From NCBI RefSeq assembly GCF_000238375.3, contig NZ_AHBZ03000012.1, forward strand, positions 124,001-188,000: a stretch of 64,000 bases of DNA. Reading direction: 5' to 3'. The notes beneath the pieces are model-generated. The model did not search any database. It saw only the letters and a list, made by a program, of their open reading frames with translations, and had not been told where the DNA came from. Each line of letters starts with the position of its first letter. Position 1 is the first letter of the stretch. This document shows, one piece after another, positions 26,464-35,882 of the stretch. The stretch is from Pseudoalteromonas citrea. Lineage in GTDB: Bacteria > Pseudomonadota > Gammaproteobacteria > Enterobacterales > Alteromonadaceae. A program made the position numbers and the translations under genes.

Positions 26464-27410
26464 AATGGTCGCTTAACAGATTCTGCAATCTTTTTTGCCG
26501 TTAATGCCGGGATATTGCCTACCACAGAAACATCAAATGCCCCTGAGTTATGCACATATACTGTTGTGGCTCCTGATGACAGAGCGCCACTTGGTCTAGC
26601 ACCTGGTAAGGGGCGTTGCACAAAAACAGAAATATCTATTAAGCCATCGGAATATAAATAGTAATCGGCAAGTTCATTATTTAAATCTAATTTATGCCTG
26701 TCAGATTTTAATAATTCGAAGCCTTGAGGTAACCATGCTATTTGCCAATTATTGGTAATATTGTCACGTTCAAGTGAAGTATTCATTGGCAGCGGTGCTG
26801 GGAACTCTCTGTGCTGCAATTCTAATAACTGGGCTGCAGGCTCTGGTGTCACACTAATATGTGTTAGCTGCAGTTGCTCTAGTAGCTCGCCTTGCTGATT
26901 CACATACGCCGCCTTTAACAACAACGATGATTGTGTATCAATCCACAGCCAGTAATTGTATTTACTGTCGTCCTTCGACTCTATGCGCACTAATTGTGAC
27001 GGTCTACCTGCAATACGACCTTTACCACCCAACACAAAGTCATAATTACTCAATAAAGACGTCACATCTTTGAACAAAACTTCAGGGATCGGCCCTGCAA
27101 TAGAGTCTGTACTAATTGAATAAGCGGATGACTGAGGCTCAAAGTAAGTAACACGGTCATTTACTCTAACCATTTCCAAACCTGCTCCATTGAGCAAGCT
27201 TAGTAATTCTAACTCTGTATCACCTTGCTTGGCATGAACCCACCTGTAGGGTTCCATTCCCTTACCCTTTAACACTACGAACGAAGCATCAAAATTTCTT
27301 GTATGCACAGCCTTTGCCATATTTTGCAAAAGCTGCTTTGCTGTCATTACATCGCTAGCTTGTGCCGCAATTGCAAAAAACAAACCTAAAATGCAGGCAA
27401 TAAGTCTCAT
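26460..27410 (-). CDS. rseB: Sigma-E regulatory protein RseB (MucB)
   Basis: A 316-residue periplasmic protein that binds RseA and protects it from DegS cleavage until displaced by mislocalised lipopolysaccharide. The signal peptide is visible (RLIACILGLFFAIAAQA, cleavage after QAS region). The MucB/RseB fold follows: PYRWVHAKQGDTELELLSLL, then SYDFVLGGKGRIAGRPSQLV, and a C-terminal domain with LPQGFELLKSDRH. It is 4 bp from rseA and overlaps rseC. Confidence 0.94.
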   Translation of the reverse strand: MRLIACILGLFFAIAAQASDVMTAKQLLQNMAKAVHTRNFDASFVVLKGKGMEPYRWVHAKQGDTELELLSLLNGAGLEMVRVNDRVTYFEPQSSAYSISTDSIAGPIPEVLFKDVTSLLSNYDFVLGGKGRIAGRPSQLVRIESKDDSKYNYWLWIDTQSSLLLKAAYVNQQGELLEQLQLTHISVTPEPAAQLLELQHREFPAPLPMNTSLERDNITNNWQIAWLPQGFELLKSDRHKLDLNNELADYYLYSDGLIDISVFVQRPLPGARPSGALSSGATTVYVHNSGAFDVSVVGNIPALTAKKIAESVKRPL

Positions 27411-27414
27411 TTAA

Positions 27415-28023
27415 TTATTTCTTTTCCTCAGGCTTTTCAGGCGCTAATTGTGCCTGTTTTTGTAGCGAGTAAGCAACTCTTGATTGCCTTTGGTGCTCTA
27501 AAACTAATGCACCTATGCGTTGTTGCTGTAGTTCACGTAACCCTTTTTCAGCATTTTCTAGCGCAGGTTGCTCAGATGAGAAGCTCACCGGAGAAACACC
27601 ACCAGCCAAAGGAATTGACTGTAGAACGGGTACATTATCTGTATGCGATCCTGCTTGTTGCGGCATAGTATTCACGCCAACTATCGCAACCAGAGCAACA
27701 CTTGCGGCAATGGCCATTTGCGACAGAGGCTTTCTCCACGCGCTCATACTCACCACTTTAGTGCCATTTTCTTGCACATTTACTTCATCAGCCATCGGTA
27801 CATTGTGCCTAGGCTCACTCTCTAATGCCGCTGCTACACTCGCTGTTATATCAATATTGATTCCGCCTTGATGCTGTTCGCGCATTACATCGCCAATTTG
27901 GGCATAACGTGTAAACGTTTTTTCATCAAGGTTATCCAAGGATAACTCGTCCGACGGTAGGTCCCCATCTAGCACTCGAGACGTTACTTCTTGACGCGAT
28001 GCAATGTGGTTAACTTTTGTCAT
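27415..28023 (-). CDS. rseA: Anti-sigma-E factor RseA
   Basis: A 202-residue single-pass inner-membrane anti-sigma factor. The N-terminal cytoplasmic part binds sigma-E (SRVLDGDLPSDELSLDNLDE, TRYAQIGDVMREQ). The membrane helix is near residues 98-115 (MAIASVALVAIVGVNTM). The periplasmic tail (QHRQSRVAYSLQKQAQLAPE) would meet RseB. The frame also offers a GTG at 28035 that overlaps rpoE by 11 bp; the ATG at 28023 is preferred because AGGTG is properly spaced before it. Confidence 0.93.
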   Translation of the reverse strand: MTKVNHIASRQEVTSRVLDGDLPSDELSLDNLDEKTFTRYAQIGDVMREQHQGGINIDITASVAAALESEPRHNVPMADEVNVQENGTKVVSMSAWRKPLSQMAIAASVALVAIVGVNTMPQQAGSHTDNVPVLQSIPLAGGVSPVSFSSEQPALENAEKGLRELQQQRIGALVLEHQRQSRVAYSLQKQAQLAPEKPEEKK

Positions 28024-28024
28024 G

Positions 28025-28606
28025 TTAGGATTCACCTATTAATGGGTTTAAATTATTGTCTATCGCTTCTCGAGCTCTAAAGATCCGTGAGCGAACAGTC
28101 CCAACTGGGCAGTCCATGATCACGGCTATTTCTTCATAGCTCATCCCTTCGATCTCTCTCAAGGTTATTGCGGTTTTCAAGTCATCAGGTAAACCGTCAA
28201 TAGTGTTATATATCACCGATTTAACTTCATCACTTAACAACAAATTTTCTGGTGATGCATTAGAGCGAAGTTGCTCTGCGCCGTCATAAAACTCGGCTTC
28301 TTCAGCATCAATATCGTTGGCTGGCGGCTTACGCCCTTGAGACACCAAGTAATTCTTTGAACAATTAACAGCGATTCGGTATAACCATGTATAAAAAGCA
28401 CTGTCCCCCCTAAAATTAGGTAAGGCACGGTAGGCTTTAATAAACGCTTCTTGAGCAACATCGGCTATGTCTCCATGATTCGACACATATCGTGAAATCA
28501 AGGCTGCTACTTTGTTCTGATATTTGGCAACTAAAAGGTTGAAGGCGTTTTTATCTCCTTGCTGTACCCGCTTAACCAGTTCTAAATCCAATTCCTGCTC
28601 GCTCAT
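28025..28606 (-). CDS. rpoE: RNA polymerase sigma-E factor
   Basis: A 193-residue ECF sigma factor for envelope stress. Region 2: LVAKYQNKVAALISRYVSNH, DVAQEAFIKAYRAL and FYTWLYRIAVNCSKNYLV. Region 4: GLPDDLKTAITLREIEGMSY and MDCPVGTVRSRIFRARE. The length equals E. coli RpoE (191) closely. GAGGAG stands before the ATG. A sigma-E-type promoter at 28672-28698 suggests self-activation, the normal arrangement of this operon. Confidence 0.97.
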   Translation of the reverse strand: MSEQELDLELVKRVQQGDKNAFNLLVAKYQNKVAALISRYVSNHGDIADVAQEAFIKAYRALPNFRGDSAFYTWLYRIAVNCSKNYLVSQGRKPPANDIDAEEAEFYDGAEQLRSNASPENLLLSDEVKSVIYNTIDGLPDDLKTAITLREIEGMSYEEIAVIMDCPVGTVRSRIFRAREAIDNNLNPLIGES

Positions 28607-28671
28607 TCGAGCCGGTACTCCTCATTGTTATAATTTATCACTTAATCTTTATTGCCATCATTTACAGCTAC

Positions 28672-28698
28672 TCTGACTAAGTAATAAATAAAAAGTTC
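28672..28698 (-). promoter_or_regulatory. Sigma-E-type promoter of rpoE
   Basis: On the minus strand GAACTT (28693-28698) and TCAGA (28672-28676) are separated by 16 nt, close to the sigma-E consensus GGAACTT-N16-TCTRA, about 70 bp before the rpoE start. Confidence 0.65.
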
Positions 28699-28869
28699 TG
28701 TTTTTTTTATATTTTTTTTAAAATAAGTCGAAATAACACGTCTAGACGTATATATCCGCGCTAACTATTGATAAAAATTATTCAGTAATAGCGTCGAGTT
28801 AGTTGTATCATAGCAGATATGGTACATATAGCTGAATGAAACGCATAGAAAAAGCGAAGATCATTAAAC

Positions 28870-30465
28870 ATGAAACAATTGAAACATCATAGCACTGACG
28901 TTGTTGTCATTGGCAGCGGCGCTGCGGGCTTAAGCTTAGCTTTATCACTCGCAAATCACTGTCGTGTGACAGTCGTGAGCAAAGGCGCATTAAAAGAAGG
29001 TTCAACCTTGTATGCTCAAGGCGGGATTGCCGCAGTCTTCGATAAAAAAAATGACAGTATTGAATCTCACGTTGAGGACACTCTGGCCGCTGGTGCCGGC
29101 CTGTGTGACAGAGAAGCCGTACACTATACGGCTAGTAACGCAAAAAACTGTTTAAAATGGCTTATCGAACAAGGTGTGCCTTTTGATATGGAATTTGACA
29201 GTAAAGGCAAAGAGCGATTTCATCTAACGCGTGAAGGGGGTCATAGCCATCGCCGTATTCTACATACGGCAGACGCTACTGGAAAAGCAGTACAAACAAC
29301 CCTTGTCAGTCAAGTGCTTAGCCATGCAAATATTCGTGTTTTTGAGCAATATAATGCTATTGACTTGATCACCAGCAAAGCAAACAACAAACAGGTAGAT
29401 GGTATTTACATTTACAATCGTCGAGCTGAGCAAGTTGAAACTATTTCAGCTAAATTTGTGGCATTGGCTACCGGCGGTGCAAGTAAAGTGTACCTTTATA
29501 CTTCTAACCCTGATGTATCTAGTGGTGATGGTATTGCTATGGCGTGGCGAGCAGGTTGTCGAGTCGCTAATATGGAATTTAATCAATTTCACCCTACCAG
29601 CTTATATCACCCAGAACTGCAAAACTTTCTAATCACTGAAGCCATGCGCGGTGAAGGCGCGTTACTCAAACGTCCAGATGGCACGCGCTTTATGCCTGAC
29701 TTTGACGAGCGAGAAGAACTTGCGCCCAGGGATGTCGTAGCAAGAGCGATCGACTATGAGATGAAACGCTTAGGTGCAAATTGTGTGTACCTAGATATTT
29801 CTCACAAAGACAAAGACTTTATTATTGAACACTTTCCCACTATTTATGCAAAATGTTTAAGCGTTGGTCTAGACATCACCAAAGAAGCCATCCCAGTTGT
29901 GCCTGCAGCACATTATACTTGCGGCGGAGTGATCACTGACTTCAATGGGGCTACAGATTTACATAACTTATATGCTGTTGGTGAAGTTGCTTACACAGGG
30001 TTACATGGAGCCAACCGTATGGCCAGTAACTCATTGCTCGAATGTATTGTGTTTGCCCACGCTGCTGCAAAAGATATTTTAACAAAAATAGCAGACAGAC
30101 CACTCCCCCCGACACTGCCCGAGTGGGATGAAAGTCGAGTCAGCAATTCAGATGAAGAAGTGGTGATCACCCATAACTGGCATGAGTTAAGATTATTTAT
30201 GTGGGATTATGTTGGGATTGTTCGTTCAACCAAACGCTTAGAGCGCGCCTTGCGTAGAGTTGAGCTTTTGAAACAAGAGATCCACGAGTATTATGCTAAT
30301 TTTAGAGTAAGTAATAATTTACTCGAACTAAGAAACTTAGTGCAAGTTGCAGAGCTTATTATTCGCAGTGCTCTAGAGCGCAAAGAAAGTCGAGGGTTAC
30401 ATTACACGTTAGATTTCCCTGAACACAGCGATAACCCCAAACCTACAATATTACTCCCTAACTAG
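28870..30465 (+). CDS. nadB: L-aspartate oxidase
   Basis: A 531-residue FAD flavoprotein that oxidises L-aspartate to iminoaspartate, the first step of de novo NAD synthesis. The Rossmann FAD motif [17 protein letters not shown] lies at residues 11-27. The succinate-dehydrogenase-like active site is visible in [33 protein letters not shown] and [32 protein letters not shown] is the C-terminal family box. It is divergent from rpoE, the common gammaproteobacterial arrangement. Its 3' end overlaps the convergent ygfX-like gene by 8 bp. Confidence 0.97.
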   Translation: MKQLKHHSTDVVVIGSGAAGLSLALSLANHCRVTVVSKGALKEGSTLYAQGGIAAVFDKKNDSIESHVEDTLAAGAGLCDREAVHYTASNAKNCLKWLIEQGVPFDMEFDSKGKERFHLTREGGHSHRRILHTADATGKAVQTTLVSQVLSHANIRVFEQYNAIDLITSKANNKQVDGIYIYNRRAEQVETISAKFVALATGGASKVYLYTSNPDVSSGDGIAMAWRAGCRVANMEFNQFHPTSLYHPELQNFLITEAMRGEGALLKRPDGTRFMPDFDEREELAPRDVVARAIDYEMKRLGANCVYLDISHKDKDFIIEHFPTIYAKCLSVGLDITKEAIPVVPAAHYTCGGVITDFNGATDLHNLYAVGEVAYTGLHGANRMASNSLLECIVFAHAAAKDILTKIADRPLPPTLPEWDESRVSNSDEEVVITHNWHELRLFMWDYVGIVRSTKRLERALRRVELLKQEIHEYYANFRVSNNLLELRNLVQVAELIIRSALERKESRGLHYTLDFPEHSDNPKPTILLPN

Positions 30466-30874
30466 GTGGGTTTAAGCTAACCCGACACAGTCTATGCCAC
30501 GACTGTGTCGTCATCGCTGATTGAACAAATATAATCGTGTGTGTTTTATCAAATTGCTTAACATCAAGCACCAGCCAATTAAAATACAAACTTGCTTTTC
30601 TTATTTGACCTTCAATGACCACAGCGTCAGTTTGCCAGCATAGATAATTCTTAGAGGTACTGAGGTTGAGCACCCCATTTGGCAATGACATACGCCTTAT
30701 AGCACGTATACTGAATACATACCCAACTAAGCAACACCCTATATTAACCAGCAGGACTGCTACACTCGGGAATATCAAAATAAATAAAAATCCGATGCAC
30801 GCAAAGAAGACCACAATCACCTTATGGTCTATCACATTATTTTTGACTTCCAGCTTATACGCGGACTCTGTCAA
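30458..30874 (-). CDS. ygfX: YgfX/CptA-like inner-membrane protein
   Basis: A 138-residue protein with two adjacent hydrophobic segments ([19 protein letters not shown] and [19 protein letters not shown]), followed by a soluble end with [20 protein letters not shown]. Layout and position behind sdhE match E. coli YgfX (CptA), an inner-membrane protein once described as a toxin partner of YgfY/SdhE; that role is disputed. It overlaps sdhE by 20 bp and nadB by 8 bp on the opposite strand. The assignment relies on synteny because sequence identity in this family is low. Confidence 0.65.
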   Translation of the reverse strand: MTESAYKLEVKNNVIDHKVIVVFFACIGFLFILIFPSVAVLLVNIGCCLVGYVFSIRAIRRMSLPNGVLNLSTSKNYLCWQTDAVVIEGQIRKASLYFNWLVLDVKQFDKTHTIIFVQSAMTTQSWHRLCRVSLNPPS

Positions 30875-31106
30875 GGATCAATTGCACCATAGAGTTTAAT
30901 TCTGCATCAGGACACTGTTCATGGCCCATAAACCATGCAAATAAGTCAGGATCTTCCATTTCAACTAAACGCTGAAATACGAATTTATGATGCTCAGATA
31001 GCGCGTCATATGCCTCGTCAACAAATGGCCCAAGTAGCACATCAAGTTCCAACATACCACGACGGCATGCCCATTTTGTGCGAGATTTTGAAAAAAGCTC
31101 AGCCAT
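30855..31106 (-). CDS. sdhE: FAD assembly factor SdhE (YgfY/CptB)
   Basis: An 83-residue small helical protein that promotes covalent flavinylation of succinate dehydrogenase. The family motif is seen as KWACRRGMLELDVLLGPFVD near residues 10-29, with the RRGMLELD box whose RGxxE is needed for activity. The last part (DPDLFAWFMGHEQCPD) also matches. The start is set at the ATG of 31106, just after AGGGG, rather than the TTG before it. It is paired with ygfX. Confidence 0.92.
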   Translation of the reverse strand: MAELFSKSRTKWACRRGMLELDVLLGPFVDEAYDALSEHHKFVFQRLVEMEDPDLFAWFMGHEQCPDAELNSMVQLILDRVRV

Positions 31107-31299
31107 CAACTACCCCTAAAAAGTTATTTTTTATCACCTATCTTGGTAAGATTATATCTTACAATACCGCGATAAATACACCGCTTTACTTTAAATCACC
31201 GAATAAAGCCCTATATCTGTCGTTAAATCATAACCATCCGTTTATGACGCTGAAGATATACGTTATTATTACGATACTAACTCTATAGGGATCAATATT

Positions 31300-32214
31300 A
31301 TGTCGCTCGTACGCGCTTTTCAGTTACCTTATCAGCTGATTTCTATCACTGGAGAAGAACAGCTTAGCTATCTTCACGGTCAATTGACACAAGATATGAA
31401 CCTAATCACTGATACACAATTTTTATGGGCAGGCCACTGTAGCCCAAAAGGGAAACTTTGGGGTGCATTTCAAGTCTTCAAGCACAACGAACAGTTTTTT
31501 ATGATGGGTTCCAGCAATGAAGTCACTGCTTCAGCAAGAGAACTAAAAAAATATGGCGTGTTCGCTAAAGTTGATATAACGCATATAGACTCCCCGCGCA
31601 TTATCGGGTTATTAAGTGACGACCATAGTCAAACTTGTCAATTACTTGGCTTAAACTTTGCCGATACCAATGCCTGTAACTTTTTAGGCTATAAAGCACT
31701 GCGCTTAGATGAACAACGAATTATATTATACGTAGACGAGCATTTTACACTACCTGCAGATATTGCATTAGAGCATGATCACACTCTTTTCTCTGAAGCG
31801 TCTATTTTAGCTGGAGAGCCACAGCTGAGTGCTGAAACTGTTGAAGAATTTGTGCCACAAATGATCAATTTACAAGCGCTTGGTGGGATCAGCTTTAAAA
31901 AAGGCTGCTATACCGGACAAGAGACCGTCGCCCGTATGCGTTACCTTGGCAAAAATAAACGCGCGATGTATATATTGCAAGGGCAAAGCAGCACACCAAT
32001 AACAGAGTCTGATGTAGAAATACAGCTAGGCGATAATTGGCGTCGAGCAGGAAAAGTGGCCCATCAAGTCTATAATTCCAAAACACACACATACAGTGCT
32101 TTAGCCGTATTACCCAATGACACAGACAACACGTCACTATTACGGGCTAAGCATTCACCAGAGGTATCCATGTCAATTCTACCTCTGCCATATTCGCTAG
32201 ATGATGATAAATAA
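31300..32214 (+). CDS. ygfZ: tRNA-modifying protein YgfZ (folate-binding)
   Basis: A 304-residue folate-binding protein related to the glycine-cleavage T-protein, needed for the repair or activity of some Fe-S enzymes such as the tRNA methylthiotransferase MiaB. The signature GCYTGQETVARMRYLGKNKR with the conserved Cys is at about residues 204-223; the N-terminal YLHGQLTQDMNLI also fits. The length is a little below E. coli YgfZ (326). It is divergent from sdhE and 12 bp ahead of the SlyD-type gene. Confidence 0.93.
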   Translation: MSLVRAFQLPYQLISITGEEQLSYLHGQLTQDMNLITDTQFLWAGHCSPKGKLWGAFQVFKHNEQFFMMGSSNEVTASARELKKYGVFAKVDITHIDSPRIIGLLSDDHSQTCQLLGLNFADTNACNFLGYKALRLDEQRIILYVDEHFTLPADIALEHDHTLFSEASILAGEPQLSAETVEEFVPQMINLQALGGISFKKGCYTGQETVARMRYLGKNKRAMYILQGQSSTPITESDVEIQLGDNWRRAGKVAHQVYNSKTHTYSALAVLPNDTDNTSLLRAKHSPEVSMSILPLPYSLDDDK

Positions 32215-32226
32215 ACGGGAAATATT

Positions 32227-32712
32227 ATGAAAATCGCACCAAACAAAGTAGTGAAAATGCATTATTCAGTACTTGATAATGACAAAAACACTATTGATAA
32301 TTCATTTGATGGTGAGCCACTATTATTCATCATTGGTACAGGGTATTTAATCCCAGGTTTAGAAGATGCCATCATCGATAAAAGCGCCGGAGACACATTA
32401 AGTGTGACCGTTGAACCAGAGCAAGGCTACGGTGTTCGTCACGACGAATTAATGCAAGCTGTACCTAAGTCTATGTTTGACGGTATGGAAATTGATGTAG
32501 GTATGCAGTTTAGAGCGTCAACTGATGACGGCGACCAAATGGTCATGATCATCGATATTCAAGATGAGGAAGTTATTGTTGACGGCAATCACCCTCTGTC
32601 AGGGATCACACTACATTTTGATGTAGAGATTTTAGAAGTACGTGATGCGACTGAAGATGAGCTTAGCCATGGTCATGTCCACGCCGAAGGTGGCTGTGAT
32701 AGCGAGCACTAA
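32227..32712 (+). CDS. slyD: SlyD-type FKBP peptidyl-prolyl isomerase
   Basis: A 161-residue cytoplasmic prolyl isomerase and chaperone. FKBP strands are clear (VKMHYSVLDNDKNTIDNSF, FIIGTGYLIPGLEDAIIDK), with the inserted IF domain between about residues 65 and 125 (VEPEQGYGVRHDELMQAVP, NHPLSGITLHFDVEIL) as in SlyD. The C-terminus has only a short His/Asp tail (HGHVHAEGGCDSEH), so metal binding would be weaker than in E. coli SlyD, whose His-rich tail is long. A ribosome-binding site (GGGAA) precedes the ATG. Confidence 0.9.
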   Translation: MKIAPNKVVKMHYSVLDNDKNTIDNSFDGEPLLFIIGTGYLIPGLEDAIIDKSAGDTLSVTVEPEQGYGVRHDELMQAVPKSMFDGMEIDVGMQFRASTDDGDQMVMIIDIQDEEVIVDGNHPLSGITLHFDVEILEVRDATEDELSHGHVHAEGGCDSEH

Positions 32713-32738
32713 TAACCGCTTTATATCGGTTAACCCAT

Positions 32739-32770
32739 AAAAAAACGCTCATTATAATGAGCGTTTTTTT
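32739..32770. terminator. Bidirectional intrinsic terminator after slyD
   Basis: A near-perfect palindrome AAAAAACGCTCATTA / TAATGAGCGTTTTTT between the convergent slyD and PH-like gene ends. Confidence 0.93.
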
Positions 32771-32784
32771 GTTAACTAGGTGGA

Positions 32785-33300
32785 TCAATCTAAATCAAAT
32801 GCCCCTTTCTTGCGCTTTTTAGCCGGCTCTTCGTCAGACTTAACAACGCCTGAAATTTCATCTTCTTTGATCATAACGTTGCCTACGAGCGCCTTGAGCA
32901 CACCATTGGGATCATTAGTTCCTACTCTATACTTCATGCCGTCATGCAAGGTGATCTCTATCGCGCTAAAGCCTGATACTGCATAAACCCAGCCATCATT
33001 GGTGATCTTCATTCCTATTCCATGGCGTAACGAGTTTTTCACTGCCCTGACCGCTTCAATCTCTTCAAACGATAGTGTCTTTTTGATCAATCCAGGTCCT
33101 AACCACCAAGTTAATTGCTTTGACTGTGAATCAACCTTGATGGTTAAGCCGTAAAAAAACACCGCAACTAGCAGTAAAATACCGGCAAACAATAATATTG
33201 CAGCGTTGCTACCACTGAGTACAATCGCCATAACTAGAAACGTTGCAATCCACGCTAAAATAGCCCAAATAGCCCATGCAAATTGCGTATGTTGATACAT
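32785..33300 (-). CDS. Membrane protein with bacterial PH-like domain
   Basis: A 171-residue protein: two membrane helices near residues 10-27 (IWAILAWIATFLVMAIVL) and 33-52 (AAILLFAGILLLVAVFFYGL), then a soluble beta-rich domain (TIKVDSQSKQLTWWLGPGL, GIGMKITNDGWVYAVSG) and a Lys-rich end (EEPAKKRKKGAFDLD). This layout is that of small bacterial PH-domain proteins of unknown function. It starts 11 bp after the stop of the DUF481 gene, so the two may be co-transcribed. Confidence 0.65.
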   Translation of the reverse strand: MYQHTQFAWAIWAILAWIATFLVMAIVLSGSNAAILLFAGILLLVAVFFYGLTIKVDSQSKQLTWWLGPGLIKKTLSFEEIEAVRAVKNSLRHGIGMKITNDGWVYAVSGFSAIEITLHDGMKYRVGTNDPNGVLKALVGNVMIKEDEISGVVKSDEEPAKKRKKGAFDLD

Positions 33301-33311
33301 TATTATTCCTA

Positions 33312-34136
33312 TTAAAAGCTATAAACCAAAGTAGCACCTAATTCAGTATCTACTTTATTTTTATTTTCTTCTGGATCAGAGTTATATCGATACGTGTACG
33401 ATACTTTTAATGAAACCCCACCCATCACCTGACTTACCAAAGCTGTTTCACTAAACACACGGCTACTCAACCCCGATAAAGACTTTTCTATACTAATATC
33501 TTGATTAAATCTTGTTTGCTTTGAAACTGTGCGTTCCCATTGTAAAGCTAGCCTCAGTAGCTGACCTCGTTGTATTCTGACTGCATTGGATGCGATGTCT
33601 ATTTCATTATCCGTTTTTGATATAGAGAAACCCGGTCCAATATCAAAATCAACGGTATTTTTTTCTCCTTCAAATAAGCGGTTACCATAACCCAATGCAA
33701 CGGTGGCGGTATATTCTTTACCACTAAATTTGTCATCATTATAATCAGCATAGATAAACAAAGATTCATTATCACGTCCAACTTTATAATTGCCCTGTGC
33801 TGAAATATAGTAACGAGATGCTGATACGTCAGAGCTATTGGAGTTCGCGTCTGTCTCTTCTTTGTATAAACTATCAACCTTAAATTGATTTCGCCAATGC
33901 TCAAAATCTTGATACAAATTGCTTTTTAATTTAAACGCGGTACTTTTCGTATTTCCGTTATTAGCAATAAGCCCAAACTCAATATCGCCATACAAAACTT
34001 CACCTGCATGAAGTTGGTGTATTTCCTCATCTGATAATTCACCGTATTGATGAAAATCCTCAAATGGGTCTACTGCCCACAATAGACTACTAAAAATGCT
34101 TAGGCAGCTACCGACTGCTAATTTTAAGTAAGACAC
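33312..34136 (-). CDS. DUF481-family outer-membrane protein
   Basis: A 274-residue protein of the DUF481 (YdiY-like, salt-stress-related) family. The signal peptide is MSYLKLAVGSCLSIFSSLLWA, and the mature protein begins with VDPFEDFHQ. Then comes the family pattern GDIEFGLIANNGNTKSTAFK and repeated amphipathic beta strands ending in VSYTYRYNSDPEENK and GATLVYSF, the last residue being Phe, as needed for BAM recognition. Biological role unknown. It precedes the PH-like gene. Confidence 0.85.
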   Translation of the reverse strand: MSYLKLAVGSCLSIFSSLLWAVDPFEDFHQYGELSDEEIHQLHAGEVLYGDIEFGLIANNGNTKSTAFKLKSNLYQDFEHWRNQFKVDSLYKEETDANSNSSDVSASRYYISAQGNYKVGRDNESLFIYADYNDDKFSGKEYTATVALGYGNRLFEGEKNTVDFDIGPGFSISKTDNEIDIASNAVRIQRGQLLRLALQWERTVSKQTRFNQDISIEKSLSGLSSRVFSETALVSQVMGGVSLKVSYTYRYNSDPEENKNKVDTELGATLVYSF

Positions 34137-34175
34137 AATATTAATTTTTCTACTCTATTCTTTTATCGTTATTCT

Positions 34176-34499
34176 TTACTGCGACTCTGAACCCTTCCAC
34201 AAAACATGGCAAAAAGGCGCGTCTAAATCTCGACTAATCAAGATGCGGGCAAATATCTCATCGCCATCTTCGTATTCAATACCCACGACCACCTGCACAA
34301 AATGCTCTGGTTCAATCTCTAAAGACACAAATTGCTGCCAGTCATCTTCCGGCTCACTGTCTTCAATAAAGCCAAATTCGCCATGATGTTCATTAAATTG
34401 TTGAATATCCTGATCAGATAAGTTTTCAGGGGCTAACTGCAAAAAAATATCATAAGCTTGGTGGGTGATCTCTTCGACGCTAGAGAGACGAGCAGACAT
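34176..34499 (-). CDS. DUF440 family dsDNA-mimic protein (YciU/HI1450 type)
   Basis: A 107-residue very acidic protein. It aligns by eye with E. coli YciU and H. influenzae HI1450: ITHQAYDIFLQLAPENLSDQD, EDDWQQFVSLEIEPEHFVQV, and DGDEIFARILISRDLDAPFC ending in HVLWKG. HI1450 is reported to mimic double-stranded DNA by its acidic surface and to bind a histone-like protein. The target here is unknown. The gene stands alone. Confidence 0.85.
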   Translation of the reverse strand: MSARLSSVEEITHQAYDIFLQLAPENLSDQDIQQFNEHHGEFGFIEDSEPEDDWQQFVSLEIEPEHFVQVVVGIEYEDGDEIFARILISRDLDAPFCHVLWKGSESQ

Positions 34500-34649
34500 A
34501 GTTGTATTCTCATTATTTAAGCTAGATCCCTATCATAACAAAATCATAAATTTCTTGGCTATCAAGATCGGCTAAATTATCAAAATTCCTTGATGAATGT
34601 CCTAACTGTAGAGTATAACCACTAATGTCATCGAAAAATTCACAATTTA

Positions 34650-35453
34650 ATGGACACGGAAATGGTTACGTTAGAAATCAAAAATAATATTGCCTGGGTA
34701 ACATTGGACCGCGCAGAAAAACAAAATGCGCTTCACCTAGCGATGTTTCTTGAGCTTGATAAAATCATTAAAGTACTTCGTAAAAACACCAAGCTCAGAG
34801 CAGTTATTCTATCAGGTATGGGCGATCATTTTTGTTCCGGCCTTGATGTCAAATCTATTGTAAAAAAACCACTCTCAATTTTTCGACTGCTATTTAAATG
34901 GATGCCAGGCAACCCGAACCTTGTGCAGCGCGTTTCCTTAGCGTGGAAAACACTCCCGGTTCCCGTCATAGCCGTCATAAATGGGCATTGTTTTGGTGCT
35001 GGTTTACATATTGCTCTTGGAGCCGATTATCGTATTGCTACCCCAACCGCTAAGTTAGCGATCATGGAATCAAAATGGGGCCTTTGTCCTGACATGGGCA
35101 CAGGCGTCCTATTACCCGCACTTATTCAACAAGACAAATTATGGTTGTTCACTTCTCAAGGTACCCCAATTAATGTAGAGACTGCAAAAGAATATGGGCT
35201 GATCAGCGACATTCATACAGATACGGCAAAGGCCGTACAAGATTTGTTAGACACATTACTAACTCGCTCACCTGATGCACTCGCAGCCATAAAAAAAGTC
35301 AATAATAGTGCCTACTCAGCTAACCGACGCAAAGTGCTCAGGCAAGAAACCTGGTGCCAAATACGCTTACTGCTCAATAAAAATACTCGAACTGCGATGT
35401 ATAATGCTCAAGCCCAACAAAGCAAAGCGTATAAAGAGCGCAGCAAGTGGTAA
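34650..35453 (+). CDS. Enoyl-CoA hydratase/isomerase (crotonase) family protein
   Basis: A 267-residue crotonase-fold enzyme acting on an acyl-CoA. The oxyanion-hole segments are SGMGDHFCSGLDVKSIVKK (near residues 53-71) and INGHCFGAGLHIALGADYRI (near 110-129). MESKWGLCPDMGTG is the catalytic-residue region; it lacks the second Glu of true hydratases (Asp and Met stand near there), so the reaction may be isomerisation or another crotonase activity. The ATG at 34662 is an alternative start. Neighbours give no pathway. Confidence 0.88.
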   Translation: MDTEMVTLEIKNNIAWVTLDRAEKQNALHLAMFLELDKIIKVLRKNTKLRAVILSGMGDHFCSGLDVKSIVKKPLSIFRLLFKWMPGNPNLVQRVSLAWKTLPVPVIAVINGHCFGAGLHIALGADYRIATPTAKLAIMESKWGLCPDMGTGVLLPALIQQDKLWLFTSQGTPINVETAKEYGLISDIHTDTAKAVQDLLDTLLTRSPDALAAIKKVNNSAYSANRRKVLRQETWCQIRLLLNKNTRTAMYNAQAQQSKAYKERSKW

Positions 35454-35522
35454 ATTAGTCCCATAGCGAACCATCACAGAGTTCGTTATGCTTGTTTTTT
35501 CCAAATAAACATCGGCAGTATT

Positions 35523-35882
35523 GTGGTAAAGAAAACATGTCAAATCAGTCTCGCCTTCTTACTTATGCTAAGCTGCTTATATAGTGCAAAGTTTATCGTT
35601 GCCGCATTTAACCTAACAATCCCCGCTCCGCTACTTGGTATGTTATTTTTGATAAGCTTATTGTACTTTAAAATAGTGCTGCCGCCTCTCATTGCACCTG
35701 CGGCACTCCCAATTTTAAAATATATGGCATTGTTTTTTGTTCCCGCGGGCGTCGGTATTCTTCAATACACCACTTTATTATTGAACAACTTAGATTTACT
35801 AGTAAGCATACTGATACTCGTCCCTACAGTCGGGCTAATGTGCGTTGGCTTGATAGCAAACCGAGGAAAGTACAGTGATTGA
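35523..35882 (+). CDS. LrgA/CidA-family membrane protein
   Basis: A 119-residue inner-membrane protein with four hydrophobic segments (LAFLLMLSCLYSAKFIVAAF, PLLGMLFLISLLYFKIV, YMALFFVPAGVGILQYT, LVSILILVPTVGLMCVG). The IPAPLLGMLFL segment is a family mark. LrgA/CidA proteins were proposed as holin-like and are now also linked to pyruvate or metabolite transport. The start is GTG at 35523. It overlaps the lrgB-like gene by 8 bp, the normal pairing. Confidence 0.85.
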   Translation: MVKKTCQISLAFLLMLSCLYSAKFIVAAFNLTIPAPLLGMLFLISLLYFKIVLPPLIAPAALPILKYMALFFVPAGVGILQYTTLLLNNLDLLVSILILVPTVGLMCVGLIANRGKYSD

